Positions 1-6,975 of a DNA stretch of 9,404 bases are shown here, piece by piece (position 1 is the stretch's first letter; each line of letters begins with the position of its first letter). Below the pieces are notes generated by a model. The model was given only the letters and a program-made list of their open reading frames with translations, was not told the origin of the DNA and made no database searches. This DNA comes from Dysgonamonadaceae bacterium (GTDB taxonomy: Bacteria; Bacteroidota; Bacteroidia; Bacteroidales; Azobacteroidaceae). The stretch is taken from positions 1 through 9,404 of the forward strand of contig JAISNS010000214.1 of NCBI GenBank assembly GCA_031276105.1, in the 5' to 3' direction. Position numbers and translations under genes: made by a program.

Positions 1-1
1 C

Positions 2-118
2 ACCCTCGAATTTGAAGAGCACGAACGCGGCAAAACCGTCTGGTTCTGCCTCTGCTGGGAAAATACCCGCGGCGAAAAAGGCCCCTGGAGCGAAATCGTT
101 AGCGCAATCATCCCGTGA
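2..118 (+). CDS. 3' end of a truncated gene (38 codons), possibly a Bacteroidales FN3-like protein
   Basis: An open frame enters from the left edge and stops at TGA 116-118. The visible C-terminal tail is rich in Trp, Cys, Gly and charged residues, contains WENTRGEKGPWSEI and ends in AIIP. From memory, tails of the form N-T-R-G-E-x-G-P-W-S-E-I close a group of roughly 200-residue Bacteroidales proteins of unknown function whose last part resembles a fibronectin type III-like fold; this is recognition of a pattern, not a database match. The composition reads as real protein, and the stop is followed at once by repeat-rich non-coding DNA. The start, full length and any signal peptide lie outside the window, so function cannot be assigned. 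Confidence 0.6.
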   Translation, partial: TLEFEEHERGKTVWFCLCWENTRGEKGPWSEIVSAIIP

Positions 119-123
119 ACAAT

Positions 124-162
124 GGAACGCGGATGACACGGATGGGGCGGATGATCGCGGAT
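124..162. repeat. Short G-rich direct repeats (gcggatga words)
   Basis: The octamer gcggatga occurs at 129-136 and 148-155, with a partial third copy at 157-162, interleaved with acggatgg. Such degenerate cggat-rich stretches are, as I recall, common in Bacteroidota intergenic DNA. No coding or regulatory role is evident. Confidence 0.5.
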
Positions 163-170
163 TCTATACC

Positions 171-194
171 AACAAGGGGGCTTGCCCCCTTGTT
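171..194. repeat. Perfect 10-bp hairpin, possible terminator of the left-edge gene
   Basis: Arms aacaaggggg (171-180) and cccccttgtt (185-194) are exact reverse complements around a cttg loop. It lies 52 nt after the stop codon at 118, where a transcription end would be useful, and the stem is strong. No T-run follows on the plus strand, so it is not a canonical intrinsic terminator and may simply belong to the repeat cluster. Confidence 0.55.
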
Positions 195-204
195 GAGCGC
201 CCCT

Positions 205-294
205 GTCATCCCATGCGCCGTGGTCATCCCATGCGCCGTTGTCATCCCGTGCACCGCTGTCATCCCGTGCACCGCTGTCATCCCGTGCTTGACA
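205..294. repeat. Tandem array of five 18-bp units
   Basis: Five contiguous 18-bp units each start with gtcatccc: 205-222, 223-240, 241-258, 259-276 and 277-294. Units 1 and 2 share atgcgccgt and differ only in the last base. Units 3 and 4 are identical (gtgcaccgct ending). Unit 5 diverges into gtgcttgaca, which is the first half of the palindrome at 280-300. The AABBC pattern suggests stepwise duplication from a palindromic-repeat end. There are no spacers, so it is not a CRISPR array. Confidence 0.85.
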
Positions 295-300
295 CGGGAT
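280..300. repeat. Short palindromic repeat, copy 1
   Basis: Arms atcccgtg (280-287) and cacgggat (293-300) pair perfectly around loop cttga (288-292). It is preceded by gtc and followed by tccctgaaa, like copy 2. Confidence 0.8.
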
Positions 301-318
301 TCCCTGAAAGCCCCTGTC

Positions 319-339
319 ATTCCGCGCTTGACGCGGAAT
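319..339. repeat. Short palindromic repeat, copy 2
   Basis: Arms attccgcg (319-326) and cgcggaat (332-339) pair perfectly around the same cttga loop (327-331). The stem bases differ from copy 1 in a paired, compensatory way. The flanks gtc before and ctcctgaaa after are shared with copy 1. Confidence 0.8.
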
Positions 340-377
340 CTCCTGAAAAACGCAGAACATTTAATCAGGGGATTGCG

Positions 378-595
378 GGTCAAGCCCATAGCCGTCAGGT
401 TAGCGAGCAAGAACCTCATTTTCACCTAATTTTATTTAACAAAACCACCTCAGTAGCAATGGAAATGAATAATGAGGTTAATGAGGTCGGGGAATATCTA
501 TTGCATCACTTGCTACTGAGGTTGTTTTGTTGGAAGAAATTAGGTGAAAATGAGGTATTTACGGCGATTAGCCTGACGGCTATGAGGTCAAGCCC
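378..595. repeat. 10-bp direct repeat flanking the inverted-repeat element (target duplication)
   Basis: The decamer ggtcaagccc is present at 378-387 and again at 586-595, directly bracketing the element at 388-585. Deleting one copy plus the element joins gattgcgggtcaagccc (371-387) to gcaatgacagg (596-606). This restores the palindrome that is still intact at 621-641, including its ggg prefix and gacagg suffix. This is the expected footprint of insertion with target-site duplication into an existing palindromic repeat. Confidence 0.75.
388..585. mobile_element. MITE-like non-coding inverted-repeat element (~198 bp)
   Basis: The two ends are inverted repeats of each other over about 75 nt per arm with interruptions. 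The outermost 12 bp (atagccgtcagg at 388-399, cctgacggctat at 572-583) match exactly. A further exact block of about 20 nt containing acctcattttcaccta pairs 412-431 with 536-555, and the block around ctcagtagcaa (449-459) pairs with its complement near 509-519. The centre (about 460-505) holds aatgaggt repeats. The single strand could fold into one long hairpin. It has no credible gene. Length, terminal inverted repeats, lack of coding content and the flanking 10-bp duplication fit a miniature inverted-repeat transposable element. A second, partial copy lies at 8764-8836. The transposase family that would move it cannot be identified here. Confidence 0.7.
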
Positions 596-620
596 GCAAT
601 GACAGGGTTGAGAAAAGGGG

Positions 621-641
621 ATTGCGGGTCAAGCCCGCAAT
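621..641. repeat. Short palindromic repeat, copy 3 (inverted orientation)
   Basis: Arms attgcggg (621-628) and cccgcaat (634-641) surround loop tcaag (629-633), the reverse complement of the cttga loop of copies 1 and 2. Read on the minus strand it has the same gtcat start and a third stem sequence. An identical copy upstream was split by the element at 388-585. Confidence 0.8.
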
Positions 642-715
642 GACAGGAAACATGAAACAAACTCAAATCCGGCTAAAAATCCCAATCAAATTGACAGATG
701 AACGCTACTTAAAAG

Positions 716-723
716 TAAATTTG
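716..723 (+). promoter_or_regulatory. Weak second -7 box candidate upstream of gltB
   Basis: TAAATTTG matches the Bacteroidota -7 consensus TAnnTTTG, but only ttgac (691-695) lies near the expected upstream position instead of TTTG. It would give a leader of about 105 nt. It may be chance in AT-rich DNA. Confidence 0.25.
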
Positions 724-763
724 TAGCTATTCCAAAATGATTTTAAGTAAAATGAAATTATTA

Positions 764-795
764 TTTGTGTAATAGAAATAAAATAGCTACATTTG
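764..795 (+). promoter_or_regulatory. Bacteroidota-type promoter of gltB
   Basis: TTTG at 764-767 and TACATTTG at 788-795 are separated by 20 nt. This fits the housekeeping sigma consensus of Bacteroidota (TTTG at -33, TAnnTTTG at -7, spacer about 19-21). Transcription would start near 800-803, giving a leader of about 33 nt before the ATG at 835. The leader is AT-rich without a clear Shine-Dalgarno site, as is common in this phylum. It is the only convincing promoter ahead of the three-gene cluster. Confidence 0.65.
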
Positions 796-834
796 CTCCC
801 CCTTTTTGAAATAAAATCGGATATTTTGTTTAGA

Positions 835-3800
835 ATGAAAGAGAAAGAATTAGGTTTATATCATCCCGCATACGAGCACGACGCTTGTGGCGTAGGTTTA
901 TTAGTGGATATACATGGAAATAAATCCCATGATATCGTAGAAAAAGGTTTACAAGTTCTTGAACACATGCTCCACCGGGGAGCGGAAAGCGCCGATAATA
1001 AAACCGGCGACGGCGCGGGAATTACGTTGCAAATTCCGCACGAATTTATTCTTTTACAAGGGATTCCTGTCCCCGAAAAAGGAAAATACGGCGCCGGATT
1101 GGTTTTCCTCCCTCAGGATACCGATCAGGCGGCTTTGTGCATGGAAGTTTTCCGAAATATCATTGAACAGGACGGTTTGAAACTGCTTGCCGTTCGCGAC
1201 GTTCCGGTCAACAGTGATATTTTGGGCGAAATTTCCCGGGCGAACGAACCGGTTATCAAGCAGGTTTTTATTATCGGCGAAGACCGTCCCGATGTTTTGG
1301 AACGAAAATTATACGTTGTCCGGAAAAAGATGGAGAAAAAAATCCTCAAATCTTCGTTGGACGACAAACGGAGTTTCTATATCGTAAGCCTTTCTACCCA
1401 GCGGATTGTGTATAAAGGGATGTTGACTTCCACCCAATTGCGCGAGTATTTCAAGGATTTGACCAATCCTTATTTTACGAGTGGACTGGCTTTGGTACAT
1501 TCGCGTTTCAGTACGAATACTTTTCCGAGTTGGGATTTGGCGCAACCCTTTCGCCTGTTGGGTCATAACGGCGAAATCAACACCATCCGCGGCAACCGCT
1601 ACTGGATGGAAGCGCGCGAAAGTATCCTGAAAACGCCCGGTTTGGGGAAACCCGAAGATATTTTCCCGATTATTCAACCGGGAATGTCCGACAGCGCTTC
1701 GCTCGATAATGTTCTGGAATTTATGGTGATGGCCGGGCTTTCCATCCCACATGCCATGTCGGTACTGGTACCCGAAAGTTGGAACAGTAAAAATCCGATA
1801 CCCGACGATCTGAAAGCGTTTTACGAATATTACAGTATCGAAATGGAACCTTGGGACGGCCCGGCTACTCTTTTGTTTACCGACGGACGCTATGCGGGAG
1901 GTATGCTGGACAGAAATGGTTTGCGTCCTGCGCGTTATCTGATTACGAAGGGCGATATTATGGTCGTTGCCTCCGAAGTCGGAGTCTTACCTTTCGATGC
2001 CGCGGAAATAAAAGAAAAAGGCCGCCTTCAACCCGGTAAAATGTTGCTGATCGATACTTTGGAAGGAAAAGTACGCTACGACGCCGAATTGAAGGCCGAA
2101 TTAGCCGCCGCTTATCCTTACCGCGACTGGCTGGAAAAAAACCGCATCAGTTTGAGTAATATCTCTTCCGGGAGAACCGTTAAATACGATGTGGATAATC
2201 TGCCCGTTCAACTGAAAGCGTTCGGTTACACCAAAGAAGATATAGAGAAAATTATCATTCCCATGGCCACCGAAGGAAAAGAACCGATCGGTTCGATGGG
2301 CAACGATACGCCTTTAGCTGTTTTGTCCGCTAAACCGCAGCGTTTATTTAACTATTTCAGGCAGTTATTCGCTCAGGTAACCAATCCGCCCATCGATCCG
2401 ATTCGCGAAGAATTGGTGATGTCGCTCGCCCTCTATATCGGTTGTCAGAACGCAAGCATATTAACGCCTACGCCGGAATTGTGCAAAATGGTGAAACTCC
2501 AAAGTCCGGTTATCAATAACCTGGATTTGGACATATTGACGCACTTGGGATATAAAGGTTTCCGTTCGTTAACCGTTCCCATGCTGTTTAATGTAACAAA
2601 AGAAGAGAAAGGCGAAGCCGCTTTGTCCGAAGCCTTAAACAACCTGTGCCGGCAAGCCGAAAAAGCCGTTGACGAAGGTTTTCATTACATTATTTTGAGC
2701 GACAGGGGCGTGGACGCTAAACATGCGGCGATTCCCTCTTTGCTGGCTGTTTCCGCTATTCATCACCATTTGATTGAAAAACGGAAACGGATGCAGATTG
2801 CGATTGTCGTAGAAACCGCCGAAGCCCGCGAAGTGAATCATTTTTCACTCTTATTTGGTTTTGGAGCGACTGCCGTTAATCCCTATATGGCCTTTGCCGT
2901 CCTGAATGAAAAAGTAAAAACGCATGAAATACAGTTGGATTATCATACGGCTGAAAAAAATTATATTAAAGCAATTAACAAAGGCTTATTGAAAGCGCTT
3001 TCCAAGATGGGTATTTCTACGTTGAGAAGTTACCGGGGCGCGCAGATTTACGAAGCTATCGGAATCAGTCAAAAAGTGCTGAACACCTATTTCCGCGAAA
3101 TGACTTCCCGGATGGAAGGCATTGATTTATCGGATATAGCGCGCGAAGCCCTCTTGTCCCACCGCGAAGCGTTCAACGAAGACGAACTTCCCGACGCGAA
3201 ATTGCCGGCTACGCATCAGTTGGACAATGCAGGCCTTTATACGTTCCGGAAAACCGGCGAAATTCATGCCTGGAATCCGGAAACCATTTCCAAATTGCAG
3301 ATAGCTACCCGCTTGGGAGATTATAAAAAATTCAAGGAATATACCGCTATTGTCGATAACAAATTGCAGCCGATATTTTTGCGCGATTTCATGACCTATA
3401 AACGGAATCCGATTGATATTGCCGATGTAGAGCCGGTAGAAGAAATAACCAAACGTTTCGTAACCGGCGCCATGTCGTTCGGTTCCATTAGCCGGGAAGC
3501 GCACGAAGCAATGGCCATTGCGTTGAATATCCTGAACGGACAAAGCAATACGGGAGAAGGCGGCGAAGACCCGGCCCGTTTTGTAATCGGAGAAGACGGA
3601 TTGAACCGCCGTTCTTCCATTAAACAAATTGCTTCGGGACGTTTCGGGGTAACTACCGAATACCTGGTCAATGCCGACGAATTGCAAATCAAAGTAGCAC
3701 AGGGCGCCAAGCCGGGCGAAGGCGGGCAGTTGCCCGGATTCAAAGTAGATAAGATTATTGCGAAAACCCGCCATTCCATTCCGGGCATTACCCTGATTTC

Positions 3801-5361
3801 GCCTCCGCCTCATCACGACATCTATTCTATTGAGGATTTGGCGCAGTTGATTTTCGATTTGAAAAACGTCAACCCGAAGGCGCGTATATCCGTTAAATTA
3901 GTGTCCGAAAGTGGAGTAGGGACGATTGCCGCCGGTGTAGCCAAGGCCAAAGCCGATATGATTCTTATCAGTGGTTCGGAAGGCGGAACGGGCGCAAGTC
4001 CGATGAGTTCGATTAAACACGCCGGCGCTTCGGGTGAGTTGGGTTTGGCGGAAACACAGCAAACCTTGGTTTTGAACAACCTGCGGGGATTTGTCCGCTT
4101 GCAAACCGACGGTCAATTGAAATCCGGTAAAGATATTATTATCTCGGCTTTGTTGGGCGCAGAAGAATTTGGCTTTGCGACGAGCGCCCTGATTGTGCTG
4201 GGCTGTGTGATGATGCGCAAATGCCATTTGAATACTTGTCCGGTAGGCGTGGCGACGCAAGACGAAAAACTTCGCGGACGTTTCAAAGGAAAATACCAAT
4301 ACTTATTGAACTATTTTACTTTTCTGGCCGAAGAAGTACGCGAACATTTAGCGCAAGCCGGCTACAAAACCATGGACGAAATTATCGGTCGTTCCGATTT
4401 GATTGAAATACGAAAAGATTTGGAAATCAATTTAAAAGCACGCAAGTTGGATTTTTCCAAACTGCTGCATTTTGTGGATAACGGAAACGACCTTCGTTGT
4501 ACCCGCTTGCAAGACCATAAGATAGAACATGTGTTGGACAAAGAAATTATCCGGAAAACGAAACCGGCTATCGAAAAGTCGCTTCCGGTAGAAATGACCG
4601 TCAACATCGGCAATACCGACCGCGCCGTCGGCGCCATGCTGTCGGGCGAAATTGCCAAGCGCTATGGAAACAGCGGTTTACAGGATGGTACTATCACGGT
4701 CAATTTCAAAGGATCGGCCGGCCAAAGTTTCGGCGCGTTCCTGGCATCCGGTATCACTTTCCATTTGGAAGGCGAAGCAAACGACTATTTGGGCAAAGGC
4801 CTTTCCGGCGGACGTATTTCGCTGGTTCCTCCCGCAGCCACGAAATTCGCTCCGGAAAATAACATTATTGCCGGAAATACCTTATTGTATGGCGCCACTT
4901 TCGGAGAAGTATATATCAACGGGCGGGTAGGCGAGCGGTTTTGCGTTCGCAATTCCGGTGCGATAGCCGTTGTGGAAGGAGTTGGCGACCATTGTTGTGA
5001 ATACATGACCGGCGGACGAACGGTTGTGCTCGGTTCTACCGGCAAAAATTTCGCAGCCGGTATGAGCGGCGGTTTAGCGTATGTTTTGGATTTGAACGGC
5101 GATTTCGATTATTTCTGCAATATGGAAATGGTTGAATTGACGCTCATTGAAGATAAATCCGACAGTCTGGAATTGCATCATTTGATTTCGAGGCATTATC
5201 ATTATACCCAAAGTCCTTTATCCAAACGGATTTTGGATGATTGGGAAGAATATTTGAAATATTTTATCAAGATAACGCCGATTGAGTACAAAAAAGTGCT
5301 GCAAGAAGAAAAGATGGAAGCAATTAAAAAGAAAATTGAAATGGTAGAATCCGATTATTAA
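835..5361 (+). CDS. gltB: Glutamate synthase (NADPH) large subunit
   Basis: The large subunit of GOGAT hydrolyses glutamine, channels the ammonia internally and reductively aminates 2-oxoglutarate to glutamate. The protein has 1508 residues, normal for the bacterial alpha subunit. Residues 1-17 are a short propeptide; Cys18 (in DACGVG) should become the N-terminal nucleophile after cleavage. The class II glutaminase domain runs to about 430, with HSRFSTNTFPSW (222-233) and HNGEINTIRGN (244-254). A central domain covers about 480-770. The FMN-binding synthase barrel follows at about 830-1190, with SNTGEGGED (904-912), GSEGGTGASP (1047-1056) and the 3Fe-4S cysteines Cys1124, Cys1130 and Cys1135 (C-x5-C-x4-C). 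The Gly-rich beta-helix lies at about 1250-1450. All key residues are present. The ATG at 835 is preferred to an in-frame TTG at 793 because that TTG lies inside the promoter -7 box and family similarity begins at LYHPAYEHDACG. gltD follows after 113 bp. Confidence 0.97.
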   Translation: MKEKELGLYHPAYEHDACGVGLLVDIHGNKSHDIVEKGLQVLEHMLHRGAESADNKTGDGAGITLQIPHEFILLQGIPVPEKGKYGAGLVFLPQDTDQAALCMEVFRNIIEQDGLKLLAVRDVPVNSDILGEISRANEPVIKQVFIIGEDRPDVLERKLYVVRKKMEKKILKSSLDDKRSFYIVSLSTQRIVYKGMLTSTQLREYFKDLTNPYFTSGLALVHSRFSTNTFPSWDLAQPFRLLGHNGEINTIRGNRYWMEARESILKTPGLGKPEDIFPIIQPGMSDSASLDNVLEFMVMAGLSIPHAMSVLVPESWNSKNPIPDDLKAFYEYYSIEMEPWDGPATLLFTDGRYAGGMLDRNGLRPARYLITKGDIMVVASEVGVLPFDAAEIKEKGRLQPGKMLLIDTLEGKVRYDAELKAELAAAYPYRDWLEKNRISLSNISSGRTVKYDVDNLPVQLKAFGYTKEDIEKIIIPMATEGKEPIGSMGNDTPLAVLSAKPQRLFNYFRQLFAQVTNPPIDPIREELVMSLALYIGCQNASILTPTPELCKMVKLQSPVINNLDLDILTHLGYKGFRSLTVPMLFNVTKEEKGEAALSEALNNLCRQAEKAVDEGFHYIILSDRGVDAKHAAIPSLLAVSAIHHHLIEKRKRMQIAIVVETAEAREVNHFSLLFGFGATAVNPYMAFAVLNEKVKTHEIQLDYHTAEKNYIKAINKGLLKALSKMGISTLRSYRGAQIYEAIGISQKVLNTYFREMTSRMEGIDLSDIAREALLSHREAFNEDELPDAKLPATHQLDNAGLYTFRKTGEIHAWNPETISKLQIATRLGDYKKFKEYTAIVDNKLQPIFLRDFMTYKRNPIDIADVEPVEEITKRFVTGAMSFGSISREAHEAMAIALNILNGQSNTGEGGEDPARFVIGEDGLNRRSSIKQIASGRFGVTTEYLVNADELQIKVAQGAKPGEGGQLPGFKVDKIIAKTRHSIPGITLISPPPHHDIYSIEDLAQLIFDLKNVNPKARISVKLVSESGVGTIAAGVAKAKADMILISGSEGGTGASPMSSIKHAGASGELGLAETQQTLVLNNLRGFVRLQTDGQLKSGKDIIISALLGAEEFGFATSALIVLGCVMMRKCHLNTCPVGVATQDEKLRGRFKGKYQYLLNYFTFLAEEVREHLAQAGYKTMDEIIGRSDLIEIRKDLEINLKARKLDFSKLLHFVDNGNDLRCTRLQDHKIEHVLDKEIIRKTKPAIEKSLPVEMTVNIGNTDRAVGAMLSGEIAKRYGNSGLQDGTITVNFKGSAGQSFGAFLASGITFHLEGEANDYLGKGLSGGRISLVPPAATKFAPENNIIAGNTLLYGATFGEVYINGRVGERFCVRNSGAIAVVEGVGDHCCEYMTGGRTVVLGSTGKNFAAGMSGGLAYVLDLNGDFDYFCNMEMVELTLIEDKSDSLELHHLISRHYHYTQSPLSKRILDDWEEYLKYFIKITPIEYKKVLQEEKMEAIKKKIEMVESDY

Positions 5362-5363
5362 TG

Positions 5364-5467
5364 AACTAAAAGATAAAAACTAAAAACTAAAAGTTATGGA
5401 TTAATGATAGTTCTTGGTTTTATATTTTAATTTTAGTTTTTATCTTTTAGTTTTTAGTTTTTAGTTT
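5364..5467. repeat. gltB-gltD intergenic inverted repeat (22-bp perfect arms) with 7-bp tandem units
   Basis: Bases 5364-5385 and 5431-5452 are exact reverse complements (22 bp) separated by 45 nt. The right arm continues into a period-7 tandem of tttttag through 5467. The left arm starts three bases after the gltB stop. Transcribed, it would form a long A/U-only hairpin between the two cistrons, ending seven bases before the gltD start. No TAnnTTTG promoter is visible in the gap, so it more likely affects mRNA stability or processing than initiation. It could also be neutral low-complexity DNA. Confidence 0.75.
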
Positions 5468-5474
5468 AAAAAGT

Positions 5475-6887
5475 ATGGGAAACGCAAAAGCATTTTTAAC
5501 GATAAACAGAAAAGAAGCAGGTTACCGGCCGGTCGTTGACCGGATTACTGATTTTAGTGAAGTTGAACAAACATTGAACACGGAAGACCGGATTTTGCAG
5601 GCCTCCCGCTGTATGGAATGTGGTATTCCTTTTTGTCATTGGGCTTGCCCGCTGGGTAATCTGATTCCCGAGTGGCAGGATTTATTATATAAATCCCAAT
5701 GGTTCGAAGCCTATTCCAATTTGACGTTGACCAATAATTTTCCTGAGTTTACCGGGCGAGTTTGTCCGGCGCTGTGTGAAAAAAGTTGTGTCTTGAACTT
5801 GGAAAACCAGCCGTTGACCATTCGTGAAAACGAAGCGGCCATTACCGAACACGCTTTTCTGGAAGGTTATATCAAACCGCAGCCGCCTAAAAAACGGACG
5901 GGGAAAAAAGTAGCGGTCGTCGGTTCCGGGCCGGCCGGTTTGGCGGTAGCCGATTGCCTGAACAAAAAAGGTCATACGGTGACGGTGTATGAAAAAGACG
6001 AATCTATCGGCGGATTACTTCGCTTGGGGATTCCTGATTTCAAGTTGAACAAAGAAATCATCGACCGCCGGCTGTCGATTTTGAAAGACGAAGGCATTAA
6101 ATTTGAAACCGGAATAGAAGTCGGCAAAGACCTTCCGACAGAAAAATTGTTAGCCAAGTTTGATGCAATCTGCTTGGCGACAGGCGCCGGTGTTCCGCGA
6201 GATTTACCGATTGAAGGACGGGAGGCGGAAGGAATTTATTTTGCTCTGGAATTTTTGAAACAGCAAAACCGGATCGTTGCCGGTCAAACCATTCCGGTTG
6301 CCGGGCAAATCACGGCAAAAAACAAAAAAGTGCTCGTCATTGGCGGCGGCGATACCGGATCGGATTGCGTAGGCACATCCATTCGCCAAAAAGCCGCGAA
6401 AGTGACGCAGATAGAAATTCTTCCGATGCCTCCCGAAGGATACAATCCGGATACGCCGTGGCCGAATTATCCCAATATATTGAAAACATCCAGTTCGCAC
6501 AAAGAAGGATGCGAACGTCGCTGGTCGCTGGCATCCAAGCGGTTTATCGTTTCCGAAGGGAAAGTGACCGGAGTAGAAGTCGCCGAAGTAGAATGGAAAA
6601 AAGACGAAACCGGCCGTTGGGTAATGAACGAAACCGGTAAAAACGAGATAATTCCGGCCGATTTGGTTCTTTTATCGATGGGATTTATACATCCCGTGCA
6701 CGAAGGTTTATTGGACGAATTAGGCGTTAAATACGATGCGCGAGGCAATGTAGAAGCCGTACAGCCGAACCGGTCTTCGGTGGCGAACGTTTTCGTTGCC
6801 GGCGATGCAACAATGGGCGCGAGTTTAGTTGTCCGCGCCATCGAATCGGGCAGAAAAGCGTCTGAAGTTATAAGCTATGAGTTATGA
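5475..6887 (+). CDS. gltD: Glutamate synthase (NADPH) small subunit
   Basis: The GOGAT beta subunit is an FAD flavoprotein that takes electrons from NADPH and passes them through 4Fe-4S clusters to the FMN of GltB. The protein has 470 residues, typical for the family. The N-terminal cluster region has Cys46, 49, 54 and 58 (CxxCxxxxCxxxC) and a second group at Cys97, 101 and 105. The FAD-binding Rossmann motif is VVGSGPAGLA (148-157). The NADPH-binding motif is VIGGGDTGSD (288-297). The C-terminal FAD contact is FVAGDATMGASLV (440-452), with IESGRKAS at 456-463 just after it. The ATG at 5475 gives the normal MGNAKAFL-type start; no strong Shine-Dalgarno is present. Adjacency to gltB with the same strand and order supports an NADPH-type, not ferredoxin-type, glutamate synthase. 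Its last codons overlap the palindrome at 6884-6915. It resembles other GltD-fold oxidoreductases, but the gltB partner makes the assignment firm. Confidence 0.97.
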   Translation: MGNAKAFLTINRKEAGYRPVVDRITDFSEVEQTLNTEDRILQASRCMECGIPFCHWACPLGNLIPEWQDLLYKSQWFEAYSNLTLTNNFPEFTGRVCPALCEKSCVLNLENQPLTIRENEAAITEHAFLEGYIKPQPPKKRTGKKVAVVGSGPAGLAVADCLNKKGHTVTVYEKDESIGGLLRLGIPDFKLNKEIIDRRLSILKDEGIKFETGIEVGKDLPTEKLLAKFDAICLATGAGVPRDLPIEGREAEGIYFALEFLKQQNRIVAGQTIPVAGQITAKNKKVLVIGGGDTGSDCVGTSIRQKAAKVTQIEILPMPPEGYNPDTPWPNYPNILKTSSSHKEGCERRWSLASKRFIVSEGKVTGVEVAEVEWKKDETGRWVMNETGKNEIIPADLVLLSMGFIHPVHEGLLDELGVKYDARGNVEAVQPNRSSVANVFVAGDATMGASLVVRAIESGRKASEVISYEL

Positions 6888-6915
6888 ATGATGAGTTTGA
6901 CAACTCATCATTCAT
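6884..6915. repeat. 14-bp perfect palindrome overlapping the gltD stop codon
   Basis: Arms atgaatgatgagtt (6884-6897) and aactcatcattcat (6902-6915) pair perfectly around tgac. The left arm includes the TGA stop (6885-6887), so a terminating ribosome would sit on the hairpin base. No T-run follows, and asnB lies only 61 nt further, so a full terminator is unlikely; partial attenuation or 3'-end protection is possible. Confidence 0.75.
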
Positions 6916-6930
6916 CATTCACAGCTTATC

Positions 6931-6965
6931 ATTCATCATTCATAATTCATCATTCATAATTCATA
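6931..6965. repeat. 14-bp tandem repeat, 2.5 copies, before asnB
   Basis: The unit attcatcattcata occurs at 6931-6944 and 6945-6958, with a half unit at 6959-6965. It shares the tcatcattcat word with the palindrome just upstream, so the two probably have a common origin. It fills most of the gap ahead of the asnB start codon, and no promoter box is visible. Confidence 0.8.
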
Positions 6966-6975
6966 ACTAAAAAAC

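Noticed and set aside
171..194. Canonical rho-independent terminator for the left-edge gene
   Set aside because: The stem is perfect, but no T-run follows on either side in the needed orientation, so it is kept only as a hairpin.
205..294. Possible CRISPR array
   Set aside because: The 18-bp units are contiguous, with no unique spacers, and no cas genes are nearby.
12..602. Open frame of 196 codons crossing the left repeat region
   Set aside because: It runs out of frame through the end of the real left-edge gene, the 18-bp array, the palindromes and the inverted-repeat element. Its protein is low-complexity repeat translation with no domain.
3127..3816. Minus-strand open frame of 229 codons inside gltB
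   Set aside because: It is antisense to highly conserved glutamate synthase domains; it is a by-product of gltB codon usage.
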